In this document: piece by piece, positions 36,551 to 48,500 of the stretch
Layout: the number at the start of each line of letters is the position of its first letter
Numbering within the stretch: position 1 is the first letter of the stretch
Origin: Saccharopolyspora flava
GTDB lineage: Bacteria; Actinomycetota; Actinomycetes; Mycobacteriales; Pseudonocardiaceae
NCBI RefSeq assembly: GCF_900116135.1
Contig: NZ_FOZX01000001.1
Coordinates: 62,001 to 126,000 of the forward strand
Direction of reading: 5' to 3'
DNA length: 64,000 bases
Notes under the pieces: generated by a model
The model's input: the letters and a program-made list of their open reading frames with translations, nothing else
The model's database searches: none
What the model was told of the DNA's origin: nothing
Translations under genes and position numbers: made by a program

Positions 36551-39500
36551 TCACCGCCGGGAGGACGAGGACGGGTGGTCGTCGTAGTACTCGTCGTCGT
36601 AGGAGGGTGAACGGCGGCGGCGCGGCGAACGGCCCAAGCCGAGGTCGGTCTCGCGGGTGAACCCGCTGTCGCGGTCGGCGTGCGGGTCGTAACCCCGGTA
36701 GCCCGGGACGTAATCACGGTTCTCGACGTTGGTCAGTCGAGGAACCGTGCCAGGCAGGATCGTGCGACGCCCGTCGGGTCCCTGGTGGAAGTGCCCGCTG
36801 ACCGTCATCGCGCTGTGGATGTTCCGGCGGTCGACGTGACGCACCGAATCCCACTCGGTCTGGTACCGCATCCGGTCGAGCAGATCCTGCGGGAGGTTCT
36901 GCGACGCCATGTGAATCATGTTGCCCGACGACTCGATCTGATAGATCTGGCCCGACATCGGCACGTACCAACGGCCGTTGTGCCTGATCGGCTCCCCACC
37001 GTCCGGCACCACGAACTGGTGCGCCGCCGTCGCACTCGGCGTCACCGACACGTAGCCCGAGTTGCGCGCGTGCTCGCCACCGTGCACGTGCGACACCAGG
37101 TTGTAGTCACGGCCCCACGACGTCATCCCGTCGCGGAACACGACCTCAGGTGCGCGCGTGTCACCCCGGTACATCCACGACGGGCGCGGCGGGTTCTCCC
37201 GCAACTGCGGATTGTCCAGCACGACCGGCCGCGACTGCGATGACGAGCTCGACGAGGGCGCCGCCGTGTAGGTCGAGTACGACGGGGTGTGCCGACTCGA
37301 CGACGAGTGGTGCGACCTCGACGAGTGATGCGACCGGGACGAGTGGTGCGAGCGCGACGACTCGTGCGAGTGCCGCGAGCGGGACGAGTACCGGCCGTCA
37401 TCCGACGGCGGCAGGCCCGGCGAGACGTCGGCCCGGTCCGCGTCGCCGCCCTGCCGCGGCCGGATCTCGGCGTTGCCGAGCAGCCGGGCCACGTCCTGCA
37501 CGGCCCGCACGTCCGCGTCATCGGCCTCCACCACGACCCGGCGGTCCTCGTCGAAACCGGGGTGCAGGCGGACGTGGTTGGCGAACTCGCGCGGCGACCG
37601 GTCCGCACCGTCCCACAGGCTCACCCCGTCGCCGTCCTCGCTGGGCGTGAACCGGATGATCTGCTCGTCGGGGCTCGGCCGGGCGTCGCGAGCCTGCTGG
37701 ACGAGGTTCGCGACGTCGTCGCGGGGGCTCGGGTAGTGCAGTCCGTCGCGGGTCGGCACCGCGAGGGTCTGGAAGTCGTCGGTGGCGCCGCTGCGCCGCC
37801 AGGGTTCGGTGGCGGCGAACAGCTCCACGATCTGCTGCTCGGCGGCCTTGCTCAGCGGCAGCACGTCCAGCAGGTCGAGCAGGTCGTTGAGCTGGGCTTC
37901 CTCGGAGCGGTCGCCGGTCTCGTCGCCGAGCAGCCTCGGGTCGGACAGCAGGGCGTCGATGCGGTCGTGGGTCGCCGGGTCCTGGGCGGCGGCGACCATC
38001 GCCGCGCCGAGTTCGACGCGGGCCTGCCACTCCCCCTTGTCGGTGCTGCTGGGGAACATCCGGAACTCCCAGCGGTCATTCGGGCTCGCGGTGACGTGCT
38101 CGAAGTTGAGCCCCTCGTTGCGGCTGGAGTTCAGGCCGCGCACGTCCTCCGCGGTCGACACGGCGTCCGCGCGGGGTGGGACGGGCATGGGTCCGACGGC
38201 GCGGAGTTCGCGCTGCCCGCCGCCCATCGTGGAGTTCGACAAGCGGTACAGCGACTGCTCGCGGGCCTTGGCGAGTCCGGCCAGCGCGACGCCGGCCTGC
38301 GGGGTGAAGGGGGTGCCGTCGAAGCTGATGTTGACGTGGCCGCCGCCTTCGTCGACGGAGCCGCCGTACTTGTCCACGACCGAGCGGATGATGTCGGCGG
38401 CGGTCGCGAAGCGCTGCCAGGAGCGGGCGTCGCCGCCCAGCTTCTCCGACACGGCTTCGATGCCGTTCTCCAGGGTGTCCTCGTCGACCAGCCGCCAGCG
38501 GTCGGGTGCCTTCTTGACCAGACCGGACGCGAGTTCCTGGCCGTCCCGCCAGTCGCCGAGGCCCGCGTCGCGGAAGGCCGCGCCGAGTTCCTGGACGGCG
38601 ACGTCGAAGTGCTCCTCGGGGACGGTGAACTCGATCTCGGTGCCGAAGCGGGCGTCGGGCCTGCTGCTGGCACCGCCGGGCACGCCCTCGGCGTGGTAGC
38701 GGACCGGGTTGCTGCCTGCGGCGACGGCGGCCCGCGCCTCGCGGTAGGTGTCGAGGATCGCGGCGAAGCGCTGATCGCGGGGCACCGAGGACGCGGACGA
38801 GGGGTCGGTGGCCCGGCTCGACACGTCACCGGTGGTGCCGTCCTGGCCGGGCGGCAGGCCCGGCCGCCGGTCGTAGTAGTACGAGCCGCTGCTCGACGCC
38901 GGGTAGTAGTACGAGGTCGTCGAGTACGAGGTGGGCACCGAGCGGCTGGACTCGTGCGACGAGCGGCTCGGCTGCCGGGGAGCAGGCGGGGCGAGCCCGA
39001 GGTCGGTGTCGCGGGTGAACCCGCTGTAGGGATCGGCGTGCGGGTCGTAACCCCGGAAACCGGGGACGTAGTGCCGGTTCTCGACGTTGGTCAGCTCGGG
39101 AGTCGTGCCCGGCAGGATCGTGCGCCGCCCGTCGGGCCCCTGGTGGAAGTAGCCGTGCACGGTCATGGCGCTGTGGATGTTCCGGCGATCGACGTGCCGG
39201 ACGGCATCCCATTCGGTCTGGTACCGCATGCGGTCGAGCAGATCCTGCGGGAGGTTCTGCGACGCCATGTGAATCATGTTGCCCGACGACTCGATCTGAT
39301 AGATCTGCCCCGACATCGGCACGTACCAGCGGCCGCCGTGATGGATCGGGTCGCCACCGTCGGGCACCACGAACTGGTGCGCGGCAACGGAACTCGGGGT
39401 GACCGACACATAGCCCGAGTTGCGGGCGGCGTCGCCGCCGTGCACGTGCGCCACCAGGTTGTAATCCGTGCCCCAGGACGTCATGCCATCGCGGAAGATC

Positions 39501-42500
39501 ACCTCCGGCGGGCGCGTGTCGCCCCGGTACATCCACTGCGGACGCCGCGGATTCGTCCGCAACTGGGGGTTGTCGAGCCGCACGCGGCCCGAGGGCTGGG
39601 CCGGTGCCTGCGACGAGCTGCTCGCGTACGAGGAGGACGGCACGGCGGTGTAGGTCGAGTACGACGGGGTGTGCCTGCTCGACGACGAGTGGTGCGAGCG
39701 CGACGAGCGGTGCGATCGCGAGGACTCGTGCGAGCGGCGGTAGCGGTCGTCCGGCGAGACCCCGGGCGAGACGTCGGCCGGATCGGTCCCGCGCTGCGCC
39801 GGGCTCGTGGTGCCCGAGGACGGCGGGATGACCCCGTCGGTCGCCAGCGATCCGGGCAGGTGGGGCGAGGCCACGTCCATGATCTGCTGCATGTGCCGGT
39901 CCAGCACCCGGTACTCGGTACCGGGCTGACGCACGTCCATCAGATCGCCCGGAACGGGGCTGTCCGCGGTGTCCAGCAGCTGGCGCGGGTGCGGGTAGGC
40001 GTCCCGCACACCGAAGAAGTGCATCACCTCGTGCGTGAACTCCGACGGCGAGGCGCCCGCCGCCCACCGGTGCTGATCCATCGGGTTCGACCGGTCGTCC
40101 GGCTTGCCCGGCACCACGTCGATCACGCCGTCGGCCTGGGCCGGGTCGTCGACGAAGGTCACCTCGCCGTGCGCGCGAACGTCCGGTCCGGGCAGCACGT
40201 TCTCGGGCGTGTTGAGCAGCCGGTCGAGACCGGCCGCGGTGTGGGCGCGCACGTTCGCCAGGTCCTCGGCGGTGACCCCGGGCGCGGGCCGCAGGTGCAG
40301 CTTCGCCTCGAAGTTCCAGCGGCCCGGCTCGGGCGTGAGGGTGTAGCTCACGACTTGCCGAATGCCGCTGGCCGGGCCGCGCCGAACCGTCCCCTCACCG
40401 AGGACGAACGCGTTGTCCAGCGGCTTCCACCGCTCCGCCTCCACGGTGAACGTCGGCCGCGAGGTCTCGACGGCCGGGGTCTGGTCCGCCGGTTCCCGCC
40501 GGACGTCGGGCGCGCTCGCGTCAGACACCGTGACGTCAGGGGTGGTCGGGGTGTCGTCGCGGACCACGCGTGGCCGGGAGCCGTCGGGCTGGAAGCTGCG
40601 CCACTGGAGCTTGCCGCGGCCGTTGTCGACCAGCGCGACGACCTCCTTGCCGAGGTCGCGGGCCACGCGCGTCCCGCTGTCGGCGAACTCCACGCCGCGA
40701 GCACCGTCGGGCGGGAGCAGCACGACGCGGTGCGCGTCGGCGTCGACCTGGGCGGACACCGCTGCAGCGCTGACCGGACCTGCGGGTGCCTGAATCCTGG
40801 GGCTGTCGGCGACCGGACCGGGAACCCGCACGGATCCGGTGTCGCCCTGCCCGCGAGGCGCGGGCGTCGGGTCCGGGGGCAGTCCCGGCCGGCGGTCGTA
40901 GCGGCTCGACTCGCGCGAGGACCGGCTCGAGCGCGGCGCGAGGCCGAGGTCGGTGTCGCGGGTGAACCCGCTGCTCGGGTCGGCGTGCGGGTCGTAACCC
41001 CGGTAACCGGGGACGTAGTCGCGGTTCTCGACGTTGGTCAGTCGAGGCACCGTTCCCGGCAGGATCGTGCGGCGACCATCCGGCCCCTGGTGGAAGTGCC
41101 CGCTGACCGTCATCGCGCTGTGGATGTTCCGGCGGTCGACATGGCGCACGGAGTCCCACTCGGTCTGGTACCGCATCCGGTCCAGCAGTTCCCGCGGGAG
41201 GTTCTGCGAGGCCATGTGAATCATGTTCCCGGACGACTCGATCTGATAGATCTGGCCGGACATCGGCACGTACCAACGGCCGTTGTAGTGCACGGGTTCC
41301 CCACCGTCGGGCACCACGAACTGGTGGGCCGCGGTGGCGCTCGGTGTCACCGACACGTAGCCCGAGTTGCGCGCGTGCTCACCACCGTGCACGTGAGACA
41401 CCAGGTTGTAGTCCCGGCCCCACGACGTCATGCCGTCCCGGAACACCACCTCCGGCGGACGCGTATCACCCCGGTACATCCACTGCGGACGCGACGGATT
41501 CTCCCGCAGCTGCGGGTTGTCGAGGACGACCGGACTGGTCGGGGCCTGCGACGAGGACGGGACCGCGGTGTAGGTCGAGTACGACGGCGCGTGCCGGCTC
41601 GACGACGAGTGATGCGACCGCGACGAGCGGTGCGAGCGGGACGACTCGTGGGAGCGCCGCGACGGGTACCGGCCGTCGTCCGACGGCGGCAACCCCGGCG
41701 AGACGTCGGGATCGCGCTCGGCCTGCGGGTTCTCGGCGAGACCGAGGTCGCTGTCGCGGGTGAACCCGCTGGCGGGATCGGCGTGCGGGTCGTAGCCGCG
41801 GTGCCCGGGCACGAAGTTCGCGTTGTCGACGTGGGTGATGGTCGGGGTCGTGCCGGGCAGGATGGTGCGGGTGCCGTCGGGTCCCTGGTGGAAGTAGCCC
41901 TCGACGGTCATCGCCGAGTGGATGTTCTCGGTGTCGACGTGGCGGACGGCGTCCCACTCGGTCTGGAACTTCATCCGGTCGAGCAAGGCCTGCGGCAGGT
42001 TCTGCGAGGCCATGTGGATCATGTTGCCCGACGACTCGATCTGGAAGATCTGCCCGGACATCGGCACGTACCACTTGCCGTCGCGCCGGATCGGGTCGCG
42101 GCCGTCGGGGACGACGAACTGGTGCGCGGCGATGGCGCTGGGCGTCACCGACACGTAGCCGGAGTTCTTGGCCTGGTCGCCGCCGTGCACGTGGGCGACC
42201 AGGTCGTAGTCGGTGCCCCAGGACGTCATGCCGTCGCGGAAGATCTCGGCGGGCGGCCGCGTGTCGCCCCGGTACATCCACCGCGGTCGCGGCGGGTTGG
42301 TCCGCAGCTGCGGGTTGTCGAGCGTGACCTCCGTGGCTTGGTTCCCGGCCTGCGGGGCCGGGGTTGCCGCGCTCGGCGGCAGGCCGGGCCGCCGGTCGTA
42401 GTAGTCGTCGTAGGAGCTGGAGTGCCTCGGGTAGTAGGACGAGGAGCTGCGGGGCGCCGGGTAGTCGTCCTCGTAGGACGGTGAGCGGCGATGTCGCGAC

Positions 42501-45500
42501 GAGCCCAGGCCGAGGTCGGTCTCGCGGGTGAACCCGCTGTCGCGGTCGGCGTGCGGGTCGTAACCCCGATACCCGGGGACGTAATCCCGGTTGTCCACAT
42601 TGGTCAGTCGAGGAACCGTGCCGGGCAGGATGGTCCGCCGCCCATCGGGTCCCTGGTGGAAGTGCCCGCTGACCGTCATCGCGCTGTGGATGTTCCGGCG
42701 ATCGACGTGACGCACCGAATCCCACTCGGTCTGGTACCGCATCCGGTCCAGCAGATCCTGCGGGAGGTTCTGCGACGCCATGTGGATCATGTTGCCCGAC
42801 GACTCGATCTGATAGATCTGCCCCGACATCGGCACGTACCAACGGCCGTCGTGCCTGATCGGCTTCCCACCGTCCGGGACGACGAACTGGTGCGCCGCCG
42901 TCGCACTCGGCGTGACCGACACGTAGCCCGAGTTGCGCGCGTGCTCGCCACCGTGCACGTGCGACACCAGGTTGTAATCCCGACCCCACGACGTCATCCC
43001 GTCGCGGAACACGACCTCAGGTGCGCGCGTGTCACCCCGGTACATCCACGACGGACGCGGCGGATTCTCCCGCAACTGCGGGTTGTCCAGCACGACCGGC
43101 CGCGACTGCGACGACGAGTGGTGCGAACGCGGCGAGCGCGAGGAGTGCGAGGACCGTGACGAGCCGGAGTCGTGGCCGTGGTGGCGGTGGGGCCGGTCGC
43201 TGGGCGGCCGGGCCGGTGAGAGGTCGGAGGTGCCGGTCTCGCGCTGCGAGTCCAGCACGGCGCCCGAGGACGACGGGATGACCCCGTCGGTGACCAGCGA
43301 ACCGGGCAGGTGCGGCGAGGCCACGTCCATGATCTGCTGCATGTGCCGGTCCAGCACCCGGTACTCGGTCCCGGGCTGGCGCACGTCCATCAGATCACCC
43401 GGCACCGGGCTGTCCGCGGTGTCCAGCAACTGGCGCGGGTGCGGGTAGGCGTCCCGCACGCCGAAGAAGTGCATCACCTCATGCGTGAACTCCGACGGCG
43501 ACGCACCCGCCACCCACCGGTGCTGATCCATCGGATTCAACCGGTCGTCCGGCTTGCCCGGCACCACGTCGATCACGCTGAACGCCTCGGCGGGGTCGTC
43601 GACGAACACGACCTGGGCGTGCGCCTCGACGTCGGGCCCCGGCAGCAGGTGCGCCTGCTGGTTGACCAGTTGCTCCAGCCCGGCGGCGGTGCGGGCGCGC
43701 ACGTTCGCCAGGTCCTCGGCGGTGACCCCGGGCGCGGGCCGCAGGTGCAGCTTCGCCTCGAAGTTCCAGCGGCCCGGCTCGGGCGTGAGACTGTAGCGGA
43801 CCTCCTGCCGGATGCCGCTGCCCGGCCCGCGCTGCACCGTCCCGTCGCCGAAGACGAACGCGTTGTCCAGCGGCTTCCAGCGCTCCGCCTCCACCTCGAA
43901 CCTCGGCGGCCGCACGTCGCCGTCGGGTTCGGCGACGGTGGCGGGCTGCGGCGCGGACGGGGGCGAGTCGGGCAGCCGGTCGCGGACGGACTCGGCGATC
44001 TGGGCGCTGGCGGGGTCGGCGAAGAACTCCTCGGCCTGCCGCGACCCGAAGTCCCGGACACCGGCGGCGTGGGCGACGGCCGCGAGGATCTCGCGGGCGG
44101 TGTTCTGCCGGGTCACCCCGAGATCGCGGACGTCGATCTCGACGCTGCGCCCGACCTCCCGGGTGTCGGCGGCCGTCGCGTGCGGGGTGCCGGTGCGCTC
44201 CAGCGCCACCGGCACGAAGTGCGCGTCCGCCTTGCCGTTCCCGCTGCCCGGGGTCGTGCTGGCGGTGCCGTCGTGGCCGGTCACCCGGTAGCCGCCGGGC
44301 AGGTCCTGGCCGATCCGATCGGTCAGGGTCGGGGTGATGACGTCGCCGTCGGCGCCGACGTGGCGCTGCTGGGCGTTGCCGCCGGGCGCGGCCGGGAACC
44401 CGGCCATGTGGTTCGGCTGACCGGTGTACGGGTTGGTCTCGGGCCGCACGCCCAGCACCATCGTGTGCTCGTCGAGCCAGGGCAGCGCGACGTAGCGCTG
44501 CTTGCGCCACTGCCCGTCCTGACCGCGTTCGACGAGGTTGCCGGACCGGTCGAAACGCCGTCCGTCCGAGTCGGTCCGGGACTCGTCGGGCCGAATCCCG
44601 TTGTCCTGGGCCGGACCGTCCACGGGCGCGATACCGGGGTCGACGTCGGGCGCCGCGCGGCGCAGGTCCTCCAGCTCGAAGGTGTTCTCGGCGATCTCCC
44701 GGCCGAGCCGGTCGAGCCGCTGCACGTCGGGCTCGGTGACCTCCACCGCCGCGCGGTGGATGATCTCGACCTGGCGCGGGTCGGGGCGCGGCCCGCCGTC
44801 CAGGTGCGGTTCGGCCATCGCCTGCACGGCGTCCGCGATGTGGGTGATCCTCCCGGCCACCCGGTCGTACTGGGAGGTGAGGTCGGCGATCTGGTCCTCC
44901 AGCGCCCGGATCTCCCGCCGCACCTCGTCGGGATTCCGCGCCCCGGTCTGCACGGCCGCGTCGGGCGGGGGCGTGACGGGGTCGGTGGCGGGCGCCGGGG
45001 TCTCGAACGCGGTGTGCTCGCCGTCGCGGACGTCGAACTCCACCGGGGTTCCGGTGAACCCGCCGGCGCCTTCCCTGCGGTGCTCGGACCAGGACGGCGA
45101 GAAGTGCGGCTTGGAGCGGATCACCACGTCGTAGTGCGGGGTCGCGGTGTAGCGGTGCCACTGCTGCTGCCCGGTGCGGGAGTTGTTGCTCTGCTCCAGC
45201 GCGGAGGCCGCCGTCTCACCGCCGGTGACGCCCCGGGAGGCGGAGTTCTCGGCGTTGCTCCAGTTCTGGGCGTTGATGGTCATCACGCCCAGCCCGGTGT
45301 CGACGCCGCGCGTGTTGCCGTCGCCGGAGGACGATCCGGCCTCCTGGCCGCGCTTGGCGTCGTGCTGCTCCTCGGTCCAGGAGTGCAGGTGCTGCGGGTC
45401 GCTCAGCCGGGGCTTGACCTGCACCTCGTAGTCCACCGCGAGGAACCGGTCGTGCACCCGGAAGGTGCTGGTGTGGCCGTCGTCGCTGAGCAGCTGCCGG

Positions 45501-48500
45501 TCGGGGCCGATGTTGGGCACGAGAACGTCGGGCGAGAACAGCGCGTCGATCTTGCCGCGGTTCGGGGTTCCCTCCCCGAACCAGCGGTGCACCAGATCCC
45601 GGTGGCCGCGCGCCTCGACGATGGCGTCGACGACCTGCTGCGTGAGCCCCGGATCCCGGGTGCTCTTGGCCAGCTGGAACGACGGGGTCTGCCGCGCCGC
45701 GTCGGTGATGTCGCGGCCGGTGGTCGTGGGGGTGCGGCCGGTGGGCTGGTCGAGCAGGAACTCGGGCAGGCTCAGCTCGACCTCGCCCTGCGTCCGGGAC
45801 AGCTGCGGCGGCAGCGTGACCTCGCGCAGCTCTGGGTGCCGGTAGGCGCTGGAGCCCGCCGCGCCCTCGGTGAACGTCGACAGCAGCAGCGGCGGGACGC
45901 GGAACTTGTGCACCGTGAAGTTGACCCGCACGGGGGCGCGCACGCCCACGTGGCCGTCGGTGTTGGAGCGCTCCTGCTGGAAGGTGTCGATCTCGTTGGC
46001 CTGCTCGGCGCTGCTGGCCTGAGCGGTGCCGACGAGCGGCATCGGGGCCATCGTGTCGCCGGCGGCGGTGGTGGGCACGATCGGCCACGCCATGATGCCC
46101 AGCGCGGTGGCCACGTCGCGGGACGAGTCCTGGCCCTGCCCGCGCACGCCCTGGGTCTCGGCGTAGCCGCCGGCGGGGGCGCCGTCGCGGTCGAGGACCT
46201 CGGCGCCGGGCTGGGATTCGGCGGTGGCGGTGAAGGTGTAGTAGTGCGAGCCGAACCAGCGGGAGCGGAACATGCTCCGCTGCCAGCCGCCGTTGAGCAT
46301 CTCGCGCACGTCGGCGGGGTTGTCGAGGGCGCGCAGCGCGTTGGTGGCGTCGAACAGCGGTGCCGGGCGGCCGGAATCGGGCGTCCAGCCGGGGAACAGC
46401 TCGGGCGCGGCGTGCCAGAGCGCGCGGATCGCGTCGTCGGACAACCGCCCCGGCGCGCCCTCGGCCGGGGTGTCGCGGGTGAAGCCGTTGACGACCACCG
46501 ACCGGTCCAGGCCCTTGCCGAGGTCGCGCAGCAGCGGCAGGTCCTCGGTGAGCCGGCCGTCGGGGTGCGAGGAAGCGGGGGTGTGCGGTTTGACGTAGAG
46601 CAGGCCGTCCGGGATGACGATCTCCACGCTGTCGCTCTGCGCCCCGGTCGGGTACGGGCTGATCGCGTCCCAGCGGTGGTTGGGCTGGCCGAACAGCTGC
46701 TGCCAGGCGTCGGCGCGAACGGTGAGCACCAGGTCGCCGGTGTAGAGGTCCATCGGGGTCCGGACCTGCGTGCTGGACTTGGTGGAGCCGCCCAGCGAGT
46801 CGTCGTTGCCGCGCCCGGCCGACATCGACACGCCCGCGTTGGCGTCGGCCATCGCGCCCCAGAAGTTGACGCCGAGCTCGCCCTCGGTGCCGCTGCTGGT
46901 GCCGTTGGAGACCGTCATGCCGGTCTTGTTGCTGGTCTCCCAGGTCGCGTTGCCCGGGACGGGCCCCAGCGGCCGCTCGTTGTGCACCCGCATCTCGAAG
47001 GCGCCGCGCTGCATCCGGTCGAAGAACCACCCGGCGTGCGAGCCGTCGTCGCGGACCTGCGGGGTGTGGAACATGCCGGGCACCCGGGTCCGCCACCACT
47101 GCGGGTCGACGTCGACGAGGTACTGGGGGTCGCTGTGCCGGGGGTCGGTGCTGCCGCCGTGCGCGATCCAGCGGCGGAACCGCTCGAACCGGCCTTCCTT
47201 GGCGCTGCGCGCGGCGTCGCGCTGCATCTCGTGGAAGGCCTCGTTGGCCTTGCCGTAGAGGTCGGCGACCGAGACCACGGCGGTGTTGCGCATGTCGACG
47301 CGGTTGCCGTCGTCGAGGCCGCGGCCCGCGGCCGGGACCGGGTCGCCCGGGCGCCACCCGGCGTCGGCGTCGAGCAGGAAGCTCGCGACCCGGTAGTCGG
47401 CCTGCCCGGGGACCTGCATCGAGGTGGCCGGGGTGGTGCGGCCAAACGGGTTGCGCGCCGAGGTGTCGGTGGCCTTGAGCTCGAAGGCGACGTCGCGGGT
47501 GACCCGGTCGGCCTTGCCCTCGTACTTGATGCGCTGCTCGGATTCGAGGCTGTCGCCGTAGCCGCTGGACTTGCCGCGGGTCCAGCTGCCGCCGATGCCG
47601 GCGATGCCGCCGACGTAGTTGTTGGCGCCGTAACCGGAGGGGCGGATCGTGGTGCGGGCCAACGCGGCCACCAGCGCGCCGACGCCGAAGCCGGTCTTGA
47701 ACCCGGTCTTCCAGCCGCTGCCGCGCCTGCGGGTGGCGCTGAACTTCACGTCGTTGTCGAGGGTGCGGCGCCCGGTCACGTCGCCGAGGTCGCCGGTGAG
47801 CTCGAAGGAGAACTTGCGGCCGCCCGCGGTGACCTCGACGGTCAACGGCTTCCCGTCGCCGGTCAGGTCGTCGAACTTCGTCATCACCTTGTACGGGCCG
47901 AGCCCGCTGAGGTCGCGGTTGACCTGGTTCCAGTCGACCTGGCCCGGGTCGGCGCCGAGCTCGGTGAGCCGCTGCCGGATGTGCTGCCGGGCCTGGTCGC
48001 GCACGGCCTCGGTGCCGCGCACCCGCACCACGTTGCTGAACATGCCGTCGCCGTCGATGACGGTGCGGATGCGTTCGCGCTGCTCGGCGTCGGGCACGGC
48101 CACCGGGTTCGCGGGGGTGGCCGTGCCGCCGGGGTTGAGCGCGTCGGTGAGCGCCTGCTCGAACTCGGGCACGTCCTCGTTGCGGACCCACACGTAGGTG
48201 GCGCCGTCGGTGGGGTCGACGGTGACCGGCGCGGCCTCGGCCTTGCCGCCGGGCCGCGCGGTGATCTGGGCGGCCAGCGACAGGTCGATCCGGTAGCGCT
48301 GGGCGCCGTCGCCTTCCAGCGACTTGTCCTTGTTGGTGCCGGAATCGCGGCCGGTCTGGGATTCCTGGCGGCTGGAGTTCAGCGACAGCACGCCGATCGG
48401 GCCGATCTGCAGCGGGCTGCCGTGCCCGTCGATCTTCGCCTCGCCGGAGGTGAACAGGCCGCGGATGCGGAGGCCGCCGACGGCGCGCGAACCGATGCCG

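Noticed and set aside
37289-42484. A 1,731-codon plus-strand frame with repeats
   Set aside because: The repeats only mirror the ART modules encoded on the other strand. No independent protein motif or ribosome site was seen.
36638-43100. Long DNA repeats that could suggest a CRISPR array or transposon
   Set aside because: The repeats are ~590 bp, in frame and protein-coding (ART modules). There are no short direct repeats with unique spacers and no transposase.
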